A stretch of 64,000 bases of DNA from JBGCEZ01 sp045106735 (GCA_045106735.1 JBGCEZ010000012.1:124001-188000), one strand, 5' to 3'. Numbered from the stretch's first letter, positions 42,342-52,185 are shown. The notes: generated from the letters alone by a model not told the origin. Numbers and translations: made by a program.

Positions 42342-44582
42342 TCAGAAGAGGCGCGTCACATCGTTGAAGAACGTGATGACAAACAACGTGCCGAGCAACG
42401 CGAGCCCCACGAGTGTGGCAATGTTCTGGAATCCGGCCGAAGGCGGACGCCCCGTGATGCGCTCGTAGATCAGGTACAGGAACAACCCGCCGTCCACGAT
42501 GGGCAGCGGCAGGAAGTTCAACACCGCGAGGTTCACGCTGATCATTCCGAGCAGGAAGATGAAGTACATGAACCCGCGGGGCAGCACCTGACGGCCCAGA
42601 TCGACGATGCCGACGGGACCGCGGAGTTGATCGATGCCGACGCTCCGCCGGAACAGCCGGTCGATCGTCAGGTACGTCATGGTGATGACGTTCTTGGTCT
42701 CGTGGAATCCCATGCGAACGGCGGTGATCGGATTGCCGCCGGCGTTCAGCGGCACCGTGACCGGCGGGAAGAACGCGGCGGAGATGATCGGTCGCCGACC
42801 TGTCTCGTGCAGGTCCGCGATCTCATCGGCCGAGAGCGTGATCGTGGTGCGTTCGAGCGGGGCCACGGCGGCTGGATCATCGCTGGAGACCGACGGCCGC
42901 CAGGCGACTTCGACGTCGACCTCCGCGCCGCTGGCCAAGGCTGCTTGGGTCACGGCCATCAACTGCGAGCGGAACAGCGCCCACGTGGGGACGGCGACTC
43001 CGTCGACTTCCACGACCAACGCGCCAGGGGGGATCGCACCGGCGCCGGCCGGCGCCGGGCCCAGGACGTCAAACGGCGTCAACGAACGATCGTTGGCCAA
43101 GCGGCCCACGTCCGCGTGGTCAGCCACCGGCGTCACGATCGCCGGCTGGTCCGGGTCCGGGGCCACGGCGGGGAAAAAGCCGAGGGTCCCCGAACGCGAG
43201 ACGGACAGTGGCACGCGAACGTGCCGTCCGTCGCGCCGGAGCACCGCCACAATCGTTGTGCCCGAGCTTTCCTTGAGCTCGCGCACCAACCCGTCGAACG
43301 TCGGCCACGACGCATCGTCGAGCTTGACGAAGAGGTCGCCGGGCCGCAGGGCATCGGCATTGTGTGAGTCCGCGGGGACTTCGCGCACCTGGGTCACCGC
43401 CCCGAGCCCGATCAAGCCGTTGACCGGCCGGAGGTCGGGGGCGTCGGGTGTCCCGATGGGAACCACGTAGGTCTGGTACTGGGGAACCAGTGGCAGGTCG
43501 ATGTTGACCGGCTCGCCGGTCGGCGTGCCGCTGGCGTCCGCCACGCGCCACGTCGTGGATACGGCCGACGTATCCAGCGTGCGGGCGCTGGCCAGGACCG
43601 CGTCCCATGTTTCGACCGGTTGACCGTCAAAGGTCTCGATCTGCATTCCCGGCCCAAGCCCCGCAGCCGCAAGCGCGTCCCAATTCGGGACGCTCGCCGC
43701 CAATTGCTCCAGGGCCCGCGACGTATCGGTGATACGCGGACCCAAGGCCTGACCGAGTCCAAAGGCCCGGAGACGGATCTGTTCGTCGAAGGCCGGCTCG
43801 AAATCGAACTGGAGCAGGCCGTCGACCCCGGCACGCTGCACCTCCATCGGCAGCGTGCGCCCGGGACGGCTCATGGCCGCAGCCAAGGTCACATCGGGGA
43901 ACGTGCGTACCGGCTTTCCGCCGATCGAGACAACGACATCGCCGGGCAGGAAGCCGGGTTCGTCCAGCCCGAGTTCAGTCGCGTTGGTAGCGACGGCCGC
44001 AGCGGCGGGCGTTCCCGAGATCGTCCCGCCAATGATCGGAGCGTCAAAGCGCACCCCGAACATGAAGGCAATCATGAAGAGCACGACGGCGGTGATCAGG
44101 TTCGCGATCACACCAGCCGACACGACGACCATGCGCTTGGGAATTGACGCCCGCCCGAAGCTGCGCGGGTGAGCGCTGCTGGCCGAGGGATCCAGGTCTT
44201 CTTGGCCGAGCATCTTCACGAAGCCGCCGATCGGCAGCCACCGGAGCGAATACTCGGTCTCGCCGATCCCCAGCGCCGTCTCGGCATCGATGATGTCGCC
44301 GATGGGTACGGTCGGCGGGTCCGACCAGTCTTTCACCGGCGCAAGACGTTCCTGGGCGGTGAGCCAATCGGTCACGCGGCGGGCGTGGTCGGGGCCGGTG
44401 CTGCCCCATCGCAGGCCCACGCCTCGGCGCCAGGACACGGCCACCGGACCCATGCCGACGGCGAACCCCTCGGCGCGGATGCCGGCCCACTTGGCGGCCA
44501 TGAAGTGGCCGAGTTCGTGCACGAAGATCAGGAAGCCGAAGCCGAGGATCATCGGGACGATGCTGAGAATGGTCAGCAGCAC
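42342..44582 (-). CDS. rseP: RseP-type site-2 protease with PDZ domains
   Basis: Intramembrane zinc protease of the RseP/M50B group, which cleaves membrane-anchored substrates such as anti-sigma factors. The 746-residue protein has HELGH in the first membrane span (FLIFVHELGHF), one PDZ-like region (about 190-240; LDEPGFLPGDVVVSIGGKPV), further PDZ-like segments (DALRPGDLFVKLDDASW; IPPGALVVEVDGVAV), and the C-terminal NFLPLPIVDGG with the third metal ligand. It is much longer than E. coli RseP (450 residues) because of extra PDZ or linker parts. The GTG start at 44582 has GGAG 10 nt upstream. It lies downstream of dxr, as in many bacteria (dxr-rseP), supporting the orthology. Confidence 0.92.
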   Translation of the reverse strand: MLLTILSIVPMILGFGFLIFVHELGHFMAAKWAGIRAEGFAVGMGPVAVSWRRGVGLRWGSTGPDHARRVTDWLTAQERLAPVKDWSDPPTVPIGDIIDAETALGIGETEYSLRWLPIGGFVKMLGQEDLDPSASSAHPRSFGRASIPKRMVVVSAGVIANLITAVVLFMIAFMFGVRFDAPIIGGTISGTPAAAAVATNATELGLDEPGFLPGDVVVSIGGKPVRTFPDVTLAAAMSRPGRTLPMEVQRAGVDGLLQFDFEPAFDEQIRLRAFGLGQALGPRITDTSRALEQLAASVPNWDALAAAGLGPGMQIETFDGQPVETWDAVLASARTLDTSAVSTTWRVADASGTPTGEPVNIDLPLVPQYQTYVVPIGTPDAPDLRPVNGLIGLGAVTQVREVPADSHNADALRPGDLFVKLDDASWPTFDGLVRELKESSGTTIVAVLRRDGRHVRVPLSVSRSGTLGFFPAVAPDPDQPAIVTPVADHADVGRLANDRSLTPFDVLGPAPAGAGAIPPGALVVEVDGVAVPTWALFRSQLMAVTQAALASGAEVDVEVAWRPSVSSDDPAAVAPLERTTITLSADEIADLHETGRRPIISAAFFPPVTVPLNAGGNPITAVRMGFHETKNVITMTYLTIDRLFRRSVGIDQLRGPVGIVDLGRQVLPRGFMYFIFLLGMISVNLAVLNFLPLPIVDGGLFLYLIYERITGRPPSAGFQNIATLVGLALLGTLFVITFFNDVTRLF

Positions 44583-44672
44583 GGGGGGAAACTCCGGAGC
44601 GGGAATCGGGCGGCGGAGAAACCGGGCCCGTCGGTGCGGAAGCGTAGTCGCCGGATCGGGGCGACGCGTGCG

Positions 44673-44780
44673 GCGAGGCCGGCGAGGCCAGTGAGGCCGG
44701 TGAGGCCGGTGAGGCCGACGGGTTCGGAATCCCGGGGTCGCCCACTGAGACGCCCAGTGAGACGCCCACTGAGACGCCCA
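44673..44780. repeat. Two short tandem repeats between rseP and dxr
   Basis: Five 9-nt copies of G(C/T)GAGGCC(G/A) at 44673-44717 are followed by 2.8 copies of the 12-nt unit GAGACGCCCA(G/C)T at 44747-44780. Confidence 0.85.
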
Positions 44781-44801
44781 GGCGGATCATCGCCGCGCCA
44801 A

Positions 44802-46019
44802 TCAGTGAATCGACCCAGGAGCACGTCGGTGCAATTCGGCGGTCGCCCAGGCACGAGCAACTTCGTCGGCCTGCATGACGTCGTCCAGGCAGTCGACGCC
44901 GGAGACCGGCAGCTCGGCCGCGGCGTCGGCCACGAGTTCGACGATCCCGCCAAAGGGCAGACCGCCGGCCAGAAACGCCGCGACCGCGACTTCGTCCACC
45001 GCGTTCAAGATGGCCCCGGCCGTCCCGCCGCGGTCGATCGCGTCAAAGGCCAGACCCGGCGCCGGGAATCGCTCGGGGTCGACGGCGGCGAAGTCCAGCT
45101 GGCTCAGCGTGGACCAGTCCATCCGACGTCCGGCGGCCGCGTGCCGCTCCGGCCAGGTCATGGCCTGCTGGATTGGCGTCCGCATGTCCGGGGCGGCCAT
45201 GGACGCGAGCACCGAGCCGTCCACGAACTCGACGAGCCCGTGCACGATCGACTGGGGATGGACGAGCACCTCCAGCCGCTCGGAACCGATTCCGAAGAGG
45301 TGGTGGGCCTCAATGAGCTCGAGGGCCTTGTTCATGAGGGACGCCGAGTCGATCGAGACCTTCGCCCCCATGGCCCAGGTTGGATGGGCGAGGGCCGCTT
45401 CGACGCTGGCGTTGGCCATCGACGCGTGGTCCCAGGTGCGAAATGGCCCACCGCTGGCCGTGAGGACCAGCCGTTCGATGTCCAGGCCGTCTTCCGAGGC
45501 GAGCAGGCACTGGGCAATGGCCGCGTGTTCCGAGTCTACCGGCAACAGCCGCACGCCAGCGTCGGCGACGGCCGGAATGACCACCGCCCCCGCCGCCACC
45601 AACGTTTCCTTGTTGGCCAGGGCGATGTCGCAGCCGGCGTGGATCGCGGCGAGTGTCGGCCGCAGTCCCGCGAGGCCGACGATGGCCGAGACGGTGAGGT
45701 CGCCGGCCCGCGCAACCTCGGTCACCATTTCGGTCGCCGCGTCCGGGCCGAGGTACCACCGCGTGCCCTCGGGCACGTCCGGCAGCTTCCCGCCCTCCGG
45801 CGGCGCGGCGAGGGCGAGATGACGAACGCCGCGCAGGCGCGCCATCACGGCCAGCGCCTCGGCGTCCTGGCCGCCGGCCGCGGCGACCAATTCAAACGGC
45901 GGCGGATCTGACGGTGCGATCGCCCGCCGTTCGGCGGCCAGATGATCCATCACGTCGAGCGTGCTCGACCCGATCGAACCCGAGGCGCCGAGCAAGATGA
46001 CGCGGCGCGATTCGGTCAT
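44802..46019 (-). CDS. dxr: 1-deoxy-D-xylulose 5-phosphate reductoisomerase
   Basis: Second step of the MEP isoprenoid pathway, feeding UppS at 38829 among others. The 405-residue protein has the NADPH motif LLGASGSIGSSTLDV at the start, ALANKETLVAAG, VDSEHAAIAQCL, the TASGGPF loop and MGAKVSIDSASLMNKALELIEAHHLF. All are canonical and the length is normal. The ATG overlaps the stop of the RNase E gene (ATGA at 46016-46019), so it is translationally coupled downstream of it; rseP follows about 220 nt later. Identification is certain. Confidence 0.97.
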   Translation of the reverse strand: MTESRRVILLGASGSIGSSTLDVMDHLAAERRAIAPSDPPPFELVAAAGGQDAEALAVMARLRGVRHLALAAPPEGGKLPDVPEGTRWYLGPDAATEMVTEVARAGDLTVSAIVGLAGLRPTLAAIHAGCDIALANKETLVAAGAVVIPAVADAGVRLLPVDSEHAAIAQCLLASEDGLDIERLVLTASGGPFRTWDHASMANASVEAALAHPTWAMGAKVSIDSASLMNKALELIEAHHLFGIGSERLEVLVHPQSIVHGLVEFVDGSVLASMAAPDMRTPIQQAMTWPERHAAAGRRMDWSTLSQLDFAAVDPERFPAPGLAFDAIDRGGTAGAILNAVDEVAVAAFLAGGLPFGGIVELVADAAAELPVSGVDCLDDVMQADEVARAWATAELHRRAPGSIH

Positions 46020-49000
46020 GCGCCGGCCGACTCAATCGTCGCCCGCGAGACCGGCTTGCGGTTGCGATAGAGCGATCGACGTCGCGGCTTGGCGGGGGGA
46101 TCTTCGGCCGCCGACTTGGCCGGGCTGGACTCCTTGGATTCAGCGGCCGACGACGCACGCGGGGCCCGATCCTCACGACCGGAGCGTTCGCCATCGCCGC
46201 CGCCATCACCGTCGCCACCGCCCCGTCGACCACGCCGCCGTCCGCGGCCGCGGCCACGTCCGCCGCGGTCGCCGTCGGCGTCCTTGTCGCCGTCGCGATC
46301 ACGGTCGCGATCACGGTCTCCGCCGTCGCGAGCCTCGGCTCGATCTTCGGCGGCCTCGGCCCCGGCATCCCGTTGATCGTCGCCGTCGCCGCGGTCGCGG
46401 CTTGAGCGTCGACCGTTGTCGCGTCCACCGGCGCGATCGGCTTCGTCCCCTGACGTACCCCCGGCCTCCGACTCAGCGTCCCCATCGCGGCGACGTCGGC
46501 GGCGGCGACGGCGACGCTTGCGGCGCGCCCCATCCTCACCGTCTTCGTCGTCATCGTCATGGGCGTCGTCTCCGCGGCCAGAACCGCGGCCAGAACCGCC
46601 ACCGGAGCCGCGGCCACCGCGGTCTTCCGCCTCAACCCGATCGGCGGCACCATCGTCGTCCGCGTCAACTTCCGCTCGGGCCGGAGCCACGATCGGCTCG
46701 GGTTCCGGAGCGAAATGCACGCGCAGTCGCTGCACGTCATCAGCTTCCAAACGATTCATGTGGTTCTGGACGGCGATGTCCATGGACACGGCCTGGTCGA
46801 TGATCTCGCGGCTCTTGAGGCCAAGCTCCTTGGCCAGCTTGAAGACCTGCATCGCCTCGGCCGGCGGCAACTCCACCACCGGGGCGGCGGCTTCCTCCTG
46901 CTCGCCCGAGCCAGCGTTTCCGGCCTCGTTCGGGGCATCATCGGGCCCGCTACGGCGGCGACGACGACGGCGACGACGCTTGCGGCCCCCGCCTTCACCC
47001 TCGGATTCGCCATCCTCGTCGGAACGCGATTCAGAACGGCCCTCCGACGATTCGTCCGAGTCGCCGCGATCATCAGCCCCAACGCCGGCGTCGCGGCCAG
47101 CATCACGGCCGGAATCGCGGCCGGAATCAGCACCCGCATCAGCTTCGGCATCTCGCCCGCGTCCGCGGCCACGGCGACGCGACGGTCGACGCTCGGAGGC
47201 TTCGTCTTCCGACGCCTCATCCGCCTCGATGGCCGCGAGCTCTTGCTCCAGCCCGTCGGACAAGGCAATCGCGGTGGCGTCGGCCGGTCCACTGCGACGA
47301 CGGCGACGGCGACGACGCTTGCCGCCCGAATCTTCGTCGGCGCCGCGATCGTCGTCGACTTCGACGTCTTCGGCTCGGTCGGCCTCGCGCTCAAGGTCAT
47401 CGAGCTTCGGGGCCTTGCGGGGACGGAACATGTTGAGGTCAAGGTCGGCGTTGCGCTCGTCGTACGCGTAGTAGTCCACGCGGTCGACGGGAATGTCGTC
47501 GCTCACGCGAACATCGACGCGCTTGTCGCACTCGTCTTCCATGTCCACCAGCTCGCGTCGCTTGCGACTGAGCAGCACAGAGGCAACCCGCGGCGAACAC
47601 ACGATCTCAACCCGCTGGACACGGGCCTGGTCGAACAGGAACGCGATCTGCCGCGAAACTTCGGAGCCCAGGGCGTCCGGAGCGTGGATCTCGCCGCGGC
47701 CGGCACACGTGGTGCAGGCGGTGAAGCGACCGGAACGGATGCTCGGCCGCATGCGCTGCCGCGTCATCTCCATCAGGCCGAATTCGCTGATGCGGCTGAC
47801 CGACGTGCGGGCGCGGTCACGCTTGAGGTTGTCGCGGAAGCGATCTTCGATCGCCTTGCGGTGCCGGGTGTACCGCATATCGATGAGGTCGTTGACGACC
47901 AGACCGCCAAGGTCGCGCAGCCGCAGTTGGCGGCAGATTTCGTCGACCGCTTCGCAGTTGGTGCGGTAGGCATTCGTCTCGCTGTCGCGGGCCGAACGAC
48001 TGCGGCCACTGTTGACGTCGATCGCCACCAAGGCCTCGGTCTGCTCGATGACCAGCGCGCCGCCGGAGGGCAAGGGCACCTCCCGCGAGTGGATCAGGTC
48101 GATCTGCCGCTCGACGCCAAAGGCGTGGAAGACCGGCGTGTTGCGGGTGTACCGAATCAGGCGTGGAGCCGAACGCGGGGCGACGACCTTCAAGAACGCG
48201 CTGAGGCGGTTGTAGGCCGACTCGCTGTCGACGATGACCGCCTTGATCGACGGCCGGAGCACGTCGCGGCAGGTGCGGATGACCAGGTCCGACTCGGTGT
48301 AGAGCGGGCAGGGCGCGCCGACCTTGTCGATGCGCTTCTCGATCTGACTCCAAAGCCGGGTGAGGTACGCCACGTCGCGGCGGATGTCCGTCCGCGTGCG
48401 GCCAATGCCGGCGGTCCGCAGGATGAAGCCGAAACCTTCCGGCAGGTCGATGGCGTCGAGGATCTTCCGCATTTCGCGGCGAGCGTCCTCGTCTTCGACC
48501 TTGCGCGAAACGCCGACGCGGTCCATCTCCGGCATCATGACGAGCAGTCGGCCGGGGATCGACAGGTAGCTGGTGAGGGTCGGACCCTTGGAACCAATGC
48601 CCTGCTTGAGCACCTGGACGAGCACTTCCTGGCCGCGCTTGAGCGCGTCCTGGATCGCCGGGCGTTCGCGGCGCGGGGTCTTCTTGCCGACGCGCTCCTT
48701 GTTGCCCGAGCCGGGGAAGTACCGCGGGTGCAGGTCACTGATGTGCAGGAAGCCGTTGGCCCCCTCGCCGTAGTCGACAAAGGCGGCCTGGATGGCCGGC
48801 TCGACGTTGACCACGCGACCCTTGTAGATGTTGCCGACGTTGGTGGCCGTGGCCTCGCGTTCGACGAAGAGCTCCTCGAGGTGGCCCTTCTCCAGGATCG
48901 CGATCCGGCATTCGTCGCCGGGGCTGTCGTTGATCACCATCACCTCGTCGGCGTTGGGATCCGGGGCGACGGCCTCGACTTCGCTGGAGTTGCCGTACCG

Positions 49001-50011
49001 GCCGCCGGAGCGTCCACCGGAACGTCCGCCGCGTCCGCCGCCGCTACTGCCGCTGCCTTCACCGTCTCGGCCACGGCCCTTGCCGCGTCCGGAGCGCGAG
49101 CGATCGCGGCCGGCATCTGCGTCCGAGGCATCGGAGGACGACGCTTCGCCATCGCCGGAGCCCTTGCGCCGCCGGCGGCGACGCTTCTTGCGGGGTCGGG
49201 ATTCGTCGTCATCGTCCGCGTCAGCCTCGGCGTCGTCATCGTCGGCGTCGTCATCGTCGGCCGCGGCTTCTTCGAGCGCGTCCTCGTCGTCGGCGGCCTC
49301 GAGGTCGGCATCGTCGTCATCGACGGCCAGGATTTCTGCGTCGTCGAGGTCGTCGACATCATCGTCGGCCGGGGGCACGATTTCGTCGTCCTCTTCGAAC
49401 GGGGAGGCGAAGTCTTCAATGTCCGCGTCGAGGTCATCGACCTCTGACGTCTCGATCGCGTCGTCGGCTTCCGCCGCCACTTCCTCGACCGGGGCGCGGC
49501 GACGGCGGCGACGGCTCTTGGGCGCGGGCTTCTCGGCTGCCTCCGACTCGGGCGCTTCCGTCGTCTCGCCGGCGATGACCGCGTCTTCGGCGGCCGCGGC
49601 GGCGACGCCGGCTTCCGCTTCCTCGCGGGTGAGCTTGGTGACGCGCGAGCGGCCGACCTTGGTCGACTTGCCCGAGGTCTTCTTCTTGGAGGTGGTCTTC
49701 TTCTTCGACGTCTTCGACGTCTTGGACGTCTTGGACGTCTTCTTCTTCGTCGTCGTCTTCTTCTTGCTGCCCGTGGCCGTCTTCTTCTTGCGGCTCGTCT
49801 TCTTGCGCGGCGCATCGGACCCGTCGTCGTCATCTCCGGCGGCCATGGGCGCGGCGGAAACGATCGATCGGATCACCCGGGCGTGGCCGGGGCGGTCTTG
49901 GTGGGCGTGGGCGTCGACGGCATCGGCGGAGGCCGAAGCAGGCGAAGTCGACGAATCAGTCAGCCCAGTCGCCGGGGAGGCGGCGGGCTCGCGCGTCTGG
50001 TCACTCGACAC
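46016..50011 (-). CDS. rne: RNase E/G with disordered arms and an IF2_N-like domain
   Basis: Endoribonuclease of RNA decay and rRNA processing. The 1331-residue protein has: a Lys/Thr/Ser-rich arm (SKKKTTTKKK types) and a long Asp/Glu-rich stretch; the S1 domain (NIYKGRVVNVEPAIQAAFVDYGEGANGFLHISDL); RNase E/G catalytic core with the metal-binding Asp in LVAIDVNSGR and in NDLIDM; a zinc link CTTC; and a long disordered C-terminal arm with several runs of eight or more Arg, acidic tracts and an IF2_N-like domain (about 1054-1100, FKLAKELGLKSREIID...NHMNRLEADDVQRL). The GTG at 50011 has AAGGA about 10 nt upstream; an ATG at 50053 lacks one. dxr overlaps its stop. Confidence 0.92.
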   Translation of the reverse strand: MSSDQTREPAASPATGLTDSSTSPASASADAVDAHAHQDRPGHARVIRSIVSAAPMAAGDDDDGSDAPRKKTSRKKKTATGSKKKTTTKKKTSKTSKTSKTSKKKTTSKKKTSGKSTKVGRSRVTKLTREEAEAGVAAAAAEDAVIAGETTEAPESEAAEKPAPKSRRRRRRAPVEEVAAEADDAIETSEVDDLDADIEDFASPFEEDDEIVPPADDDVDDLDDAEILAVDDDDADLEAADDEDALEEAAADDDDADDDDAEADADDDDESRPRKKRRRRRRKGSGDGEASSSDASDADAGRDRSRSGRGKGRGRDGEGSGSSGGGRGGRSGGRSGGRYGNSSEVEAVAPDPNADEVMVINDSPGDECRIAILEKGHLEELFVEREATATNVGNIYKGRVVNVEPAIQAAFVDYGEGANGFLHISDLHPRYFPGSGNKERVGKKTPRRERPAIQDALKRGQEVLVQVLKQGIGSKGPTLTSYLSIPGRLLVMMPEMDRVGVSRKVEDEDARREMRKILDAIDLPEGFGFILRTAGIGRTRTDIRRDVAYLTRLWSQIEKRIDKVGAPCPLYTESDLVIRTCRDVLRPSIKAVIVDSESAYNRLSAFLKVVAPRSAPRLIRYTRNTPVFHAFGVERQIDLIHSREVPLPSGGALVIEQTEALVAIDVNSGRSRSARDSETNAYRTNCEAVDEICRQLRLRDLGGLVVNDLIDMRYTRHRKAIEDRFRDNLKRDRARTSVSRISEFGLMEMTRQRMRPSIRSGRFTACTTCAGRGEIHAPDALGSEVSRQIAFLFDQARVQRVEIVCSPRVASVLLSRKRRELVDMEDECDKRVDVRVSDDIPVDRVDYYAYDERNADLDLNMFRPRKAPKLDDLEREADRAEDVEVDDDRGADEDSGGKRRRRRRRRSGPADATAIALSDGLEQELAAIEADEASEDEASERRPSRRRGRGRGRDAEADAGADSGRDSGRDAGRDAGVGADDRGDSDESSEGRSESRSDEDGESEGEGGGRKRRRRRRRRRSGPDDAPNEAGNAGSGEQEEAAAPVVELPPAEAMQVFKLAKELGLKSREIIDQAVSMDIAVQNHMNRLEADDVQRLRVHFAPEPEPIVAPARAEVDADDDGAADRVEAEDRGGRGSGGGSGRGSGRGDDAHDDDDEDGEDGARRKRRRRRRRRRRDGDAESEAGGTSGDEADRAGGRDNGRRSSRDRGDGDDQRDAGAEAAEDRAEARDGGDRDRDRDRDGDKDADGDRGGRGRGRGRRRGRRGGGDGDGGGDGERSGREDRAPRASSAAESKESSPAKSAAEDPPAKPRRRSLYRNRKPVSRATIESAGA

Positions 50012-50418
50012 GGATGGGGATTCCTTGGATGGATTCCGGCCAGCGCCGAGCATCCGTCACTCATCGCATCCACCGCGATCGAACCACACACCCGACCGCG
50101 GCAGGAAGCCGGATCGAAGGGCAGGGTCACACGGGGGGCGAAGAAGACGGGGGGCACGGAGGTGGCCTGGAGAATGGCCGGGCAGCGGTCCAGACGAAGG
50201 GTCGTCCGGATCCGGAAGCGGCGGAACCGCGGGGGCGACGGCGGCGGTGCGACTTGGATCCTCCCCTCCCGCTGCACCTCCGGAGAGGCGTCGATGAAGG
50301 GGGTCCTCGCACGCTCGGGCGCGTCAGCCAACCCGTATTCGGCTCCGCGCACGAACTGCGCGAACCGGGTCAACATGTCCGATTCCCGTCTGCCGGTCCC
50401 GCCGGGAGGCTCCGCGGT
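50012..50418. other. Long intergenic region upstream of the RNase E gene
   Basis: A 407-nt gap between ptsI and rne. I see no convincing gene, promoter or terminator in it. If rne has its own promoter, this region would give a long 5' leader, as known for E. coli rne, where the leader mediates autoregulation; here that is only a hypothesis. Confidence 0.35.
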
Positions 50419-52185
50419 TCATGTCCGCGTGCCGAGCACCCAGGCGTCCTCGGTTCCGGGAATCACCTTCTCGAGTTCCTGGCGGAGCGTCTTGACGACC
50501 TGCCGCTCGGAATCGAACGATCCAACTTTTCGGGCGAGCCGCTCGCAGGACGCGACGTCCACGCTGCGCACCACCCGTTTAATCGCCGGGATCTGGCCCG
50601 GCACCAGGGAGAGGGTACGCAAGCCGAGTCCGATCAGCAACATGGTGTAGATCGGCTCAGCCGCCATCTCTCCACACAAAGAAGTATCGACTTCAAATCG
50701 CCGGCCGGCCCGGATGATGGCTTTGACCAGCTGGATGACCGCTGGATGGGATCCGGAATAGAGGTTGGCGACCGAGGCATTGCCCCGGTCCACGGCCAGG
50801 GTGTACTGGATGAGGTCGTTGGTCCCGATCGAGAAGAACGAGACCTCCCGGGCGAAGGTCGAGGCCAAAAGGGCCGCCGACGGGACCTCGATCATCATGC
50901 CCACGTCGAGGGAGGCGTCGAAATCGACCCCCTCCTCCCGCAGCTCCTCCATGACGTCGGACAAGATCATCCGGGCCTGCTTGAGCTCGTTGGCGGTGGA
51001 GATCAGCGGGAACATGACCCGGACCGGCCCGTGGGCACTGGCCCGCAGGATGGCCCGAAGCTGGGTCCGGAACATGCCCAGGTTCTGGAGGCAGTAGCGA
51101 ATCGACCGCAGCCCCAGCATGGGATTGCGCTCCGGCTCCTCAGCCTGCTCCTGGGTGTACTTGTCGGCCCCCAGGTCGACGGTGCGGATCGTCAGCGGCC
51201 GGCCGGCCAGATCCTCAATGCACGTGCGGTACTCGTCGTAGTGCTCCTGCTCGGTGGGCTCGCGGCCAGCGGTCAGGTACAGGAACTCGGTGCGGAACAG
51301 GCCGACGCCGTCGCCGCCGCGGGCGACGATCTCGCGCGCCTCGCGGGCGAACTCGATGTTGCCCATCAGCTTGATGCGGGTGCCGTCGAGCGTGACGCTC
51401 TCCAGTTCGGCCGTCTCGCGCACGCGGGCCGCATAGTCGGCCATCTTCTGCATGCTGGCTTCGAACTGCTCGCGGGTCGCCGCGTCGGGGTTGATGACGA
51501 CGGTGCCCGAGTGACCATCGACGATCAACCGGTCGCCATCATTCGCCTTCTCACTGAGTCGCTTGCAGCCGACGACGACCGGAATCCCGAGGGCCCCGGC
51601 GACGATCGCCGTATGCCCGGTTCGGCCGCCGGCGTCCACGGCCAGGGCCAGCACCTTGCTGGTGTCCATGTTCGCCGCTTCGGCCGGCGTGAGTTCGTGG
51701 GCGACGACGATGACCGGCTCGGTCACCGCGGCCAAGCGGTCCCGTTCGTTCCCGAGCAGCCGGGCCAGGATCCGCTTGTCCAGGTCCATGACGTCGTGGG
51801 CCTTCTCCTTGAAGACCTCGCCATCGAGACCGCGGAATCGCTCGGCCAGCGCCCGGAAGCCCTCGCTGACCGCGTAGGTGGCCGCCAGGCGTTGGTCGCG
51901 GATCATCGCCCGGATGGGTTCGACCAAGGACGGATCACCGAGCAGGCCGATGTGGAACGCGAAAATCTTCGCCGGTTCGTCGCCCAAGCGTTCGGCCGCG
52001 TGATCGCGATCGCGTTCCACCGCGGCCAGCACGTCATTCCACACCGCTTCAAGGCGGGCCAGTTCACCGGGCACCTCGGAGGCGGGAATCGAGTGCATGG
52101 GGATCTTGGTGCGCACATCCTCAAAGATGAACGCGCGACCAAAGACCACTCCGGGAGCGACTGGAATGCCGCGAATCGCTTCCAT
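50419..52185 (-). CDS. ptsI: Phosphoenolpyruvate-protein phosphotransferase (PTS enzyme I)
   Basis: Transfers phosphate from PEP to HPr, the first step of the phosphotransferase system. The 588-residue protein starts with the N-terminal domain (GIPVAPGVVFGRAF), carries the phosphorylated His in GGRTGHTAIVAG, then the PEP-binding barrel with GVGLFRTEFLYL, RNPMLGLRSIRYCL, MIEVPSA and FFSIGTNDLIQYTL, and ends with the Cys motif SLCGEMA. The length is normal. No HPr or EII genes are nearby, so it may serve a regulatory PTS. The ATG at 52185 is directly before the first strand. It lies upstream of rne on the same strand, 407 nt apart. Confidence 0.95.
   Translation of the reverse strand: MEAIRGIPVAPGVVFGRAFIFEDVRTKIPMHSIPASEVPGELARLEAVWNDVLAAVERDRDHAAERLGDEPAKIFAFHIGLLGDPSLVEPIRAMIRDQRLAATYAVSEGFRALAERFRGLDGEVFKEKAHDVMDLDKRILARLLGNERDRLAAVTEPVIVVAHELTPAEAANMDTSKVLALAVDAGGRTGHTAIVAGALGIPVVVGCKRLSEKANDGDRLIVDGHSGTVVINPDAATREQFEASMQKMADYAARVRETAELESVTLDGTRIKLMGNIEFAREAREIVARGGDGVGLFRTEFLYLTAGREPTEQEHYDEYRTCIEDLAGRPLTIRTVDLGADKYTQEQAEEPERNPMLGLRSIRYCLQNLGMFRTQLRAILRASAHGPVRVMFPLISTANELKQARMILSDVMEELREEGVDFDASLDVGMMIEVPSAALLASTFAREVSFFSIGTNDLIQYTLAVDRGNASVANLYSGSHPAVIQLVKAIIRAGRRFEVDTSLCGEMAAEPIYTMLLIGLGLRTLSLVPGQIPAIKRVVRSVDVASCERLARKVGSFDSERQVVKTLRQELEKVIPGTEDAWVLGTRT

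Noticed and set aside
46559..49447. A 962-codon plus-strand open frame against RNase E
   Set aside because: Antisense of the Asp/Glu and Arg tracts; no recognisable domain, while the minus strand encodes a complete RNase E core.
49960..50376. A 138-codon minus-strand frame between ptsI and rne
   Set aside because: It overlaps the start of rne in another frame, has no good ribosome binding site and no similarity that I recognise. It could still be a leader peptide.
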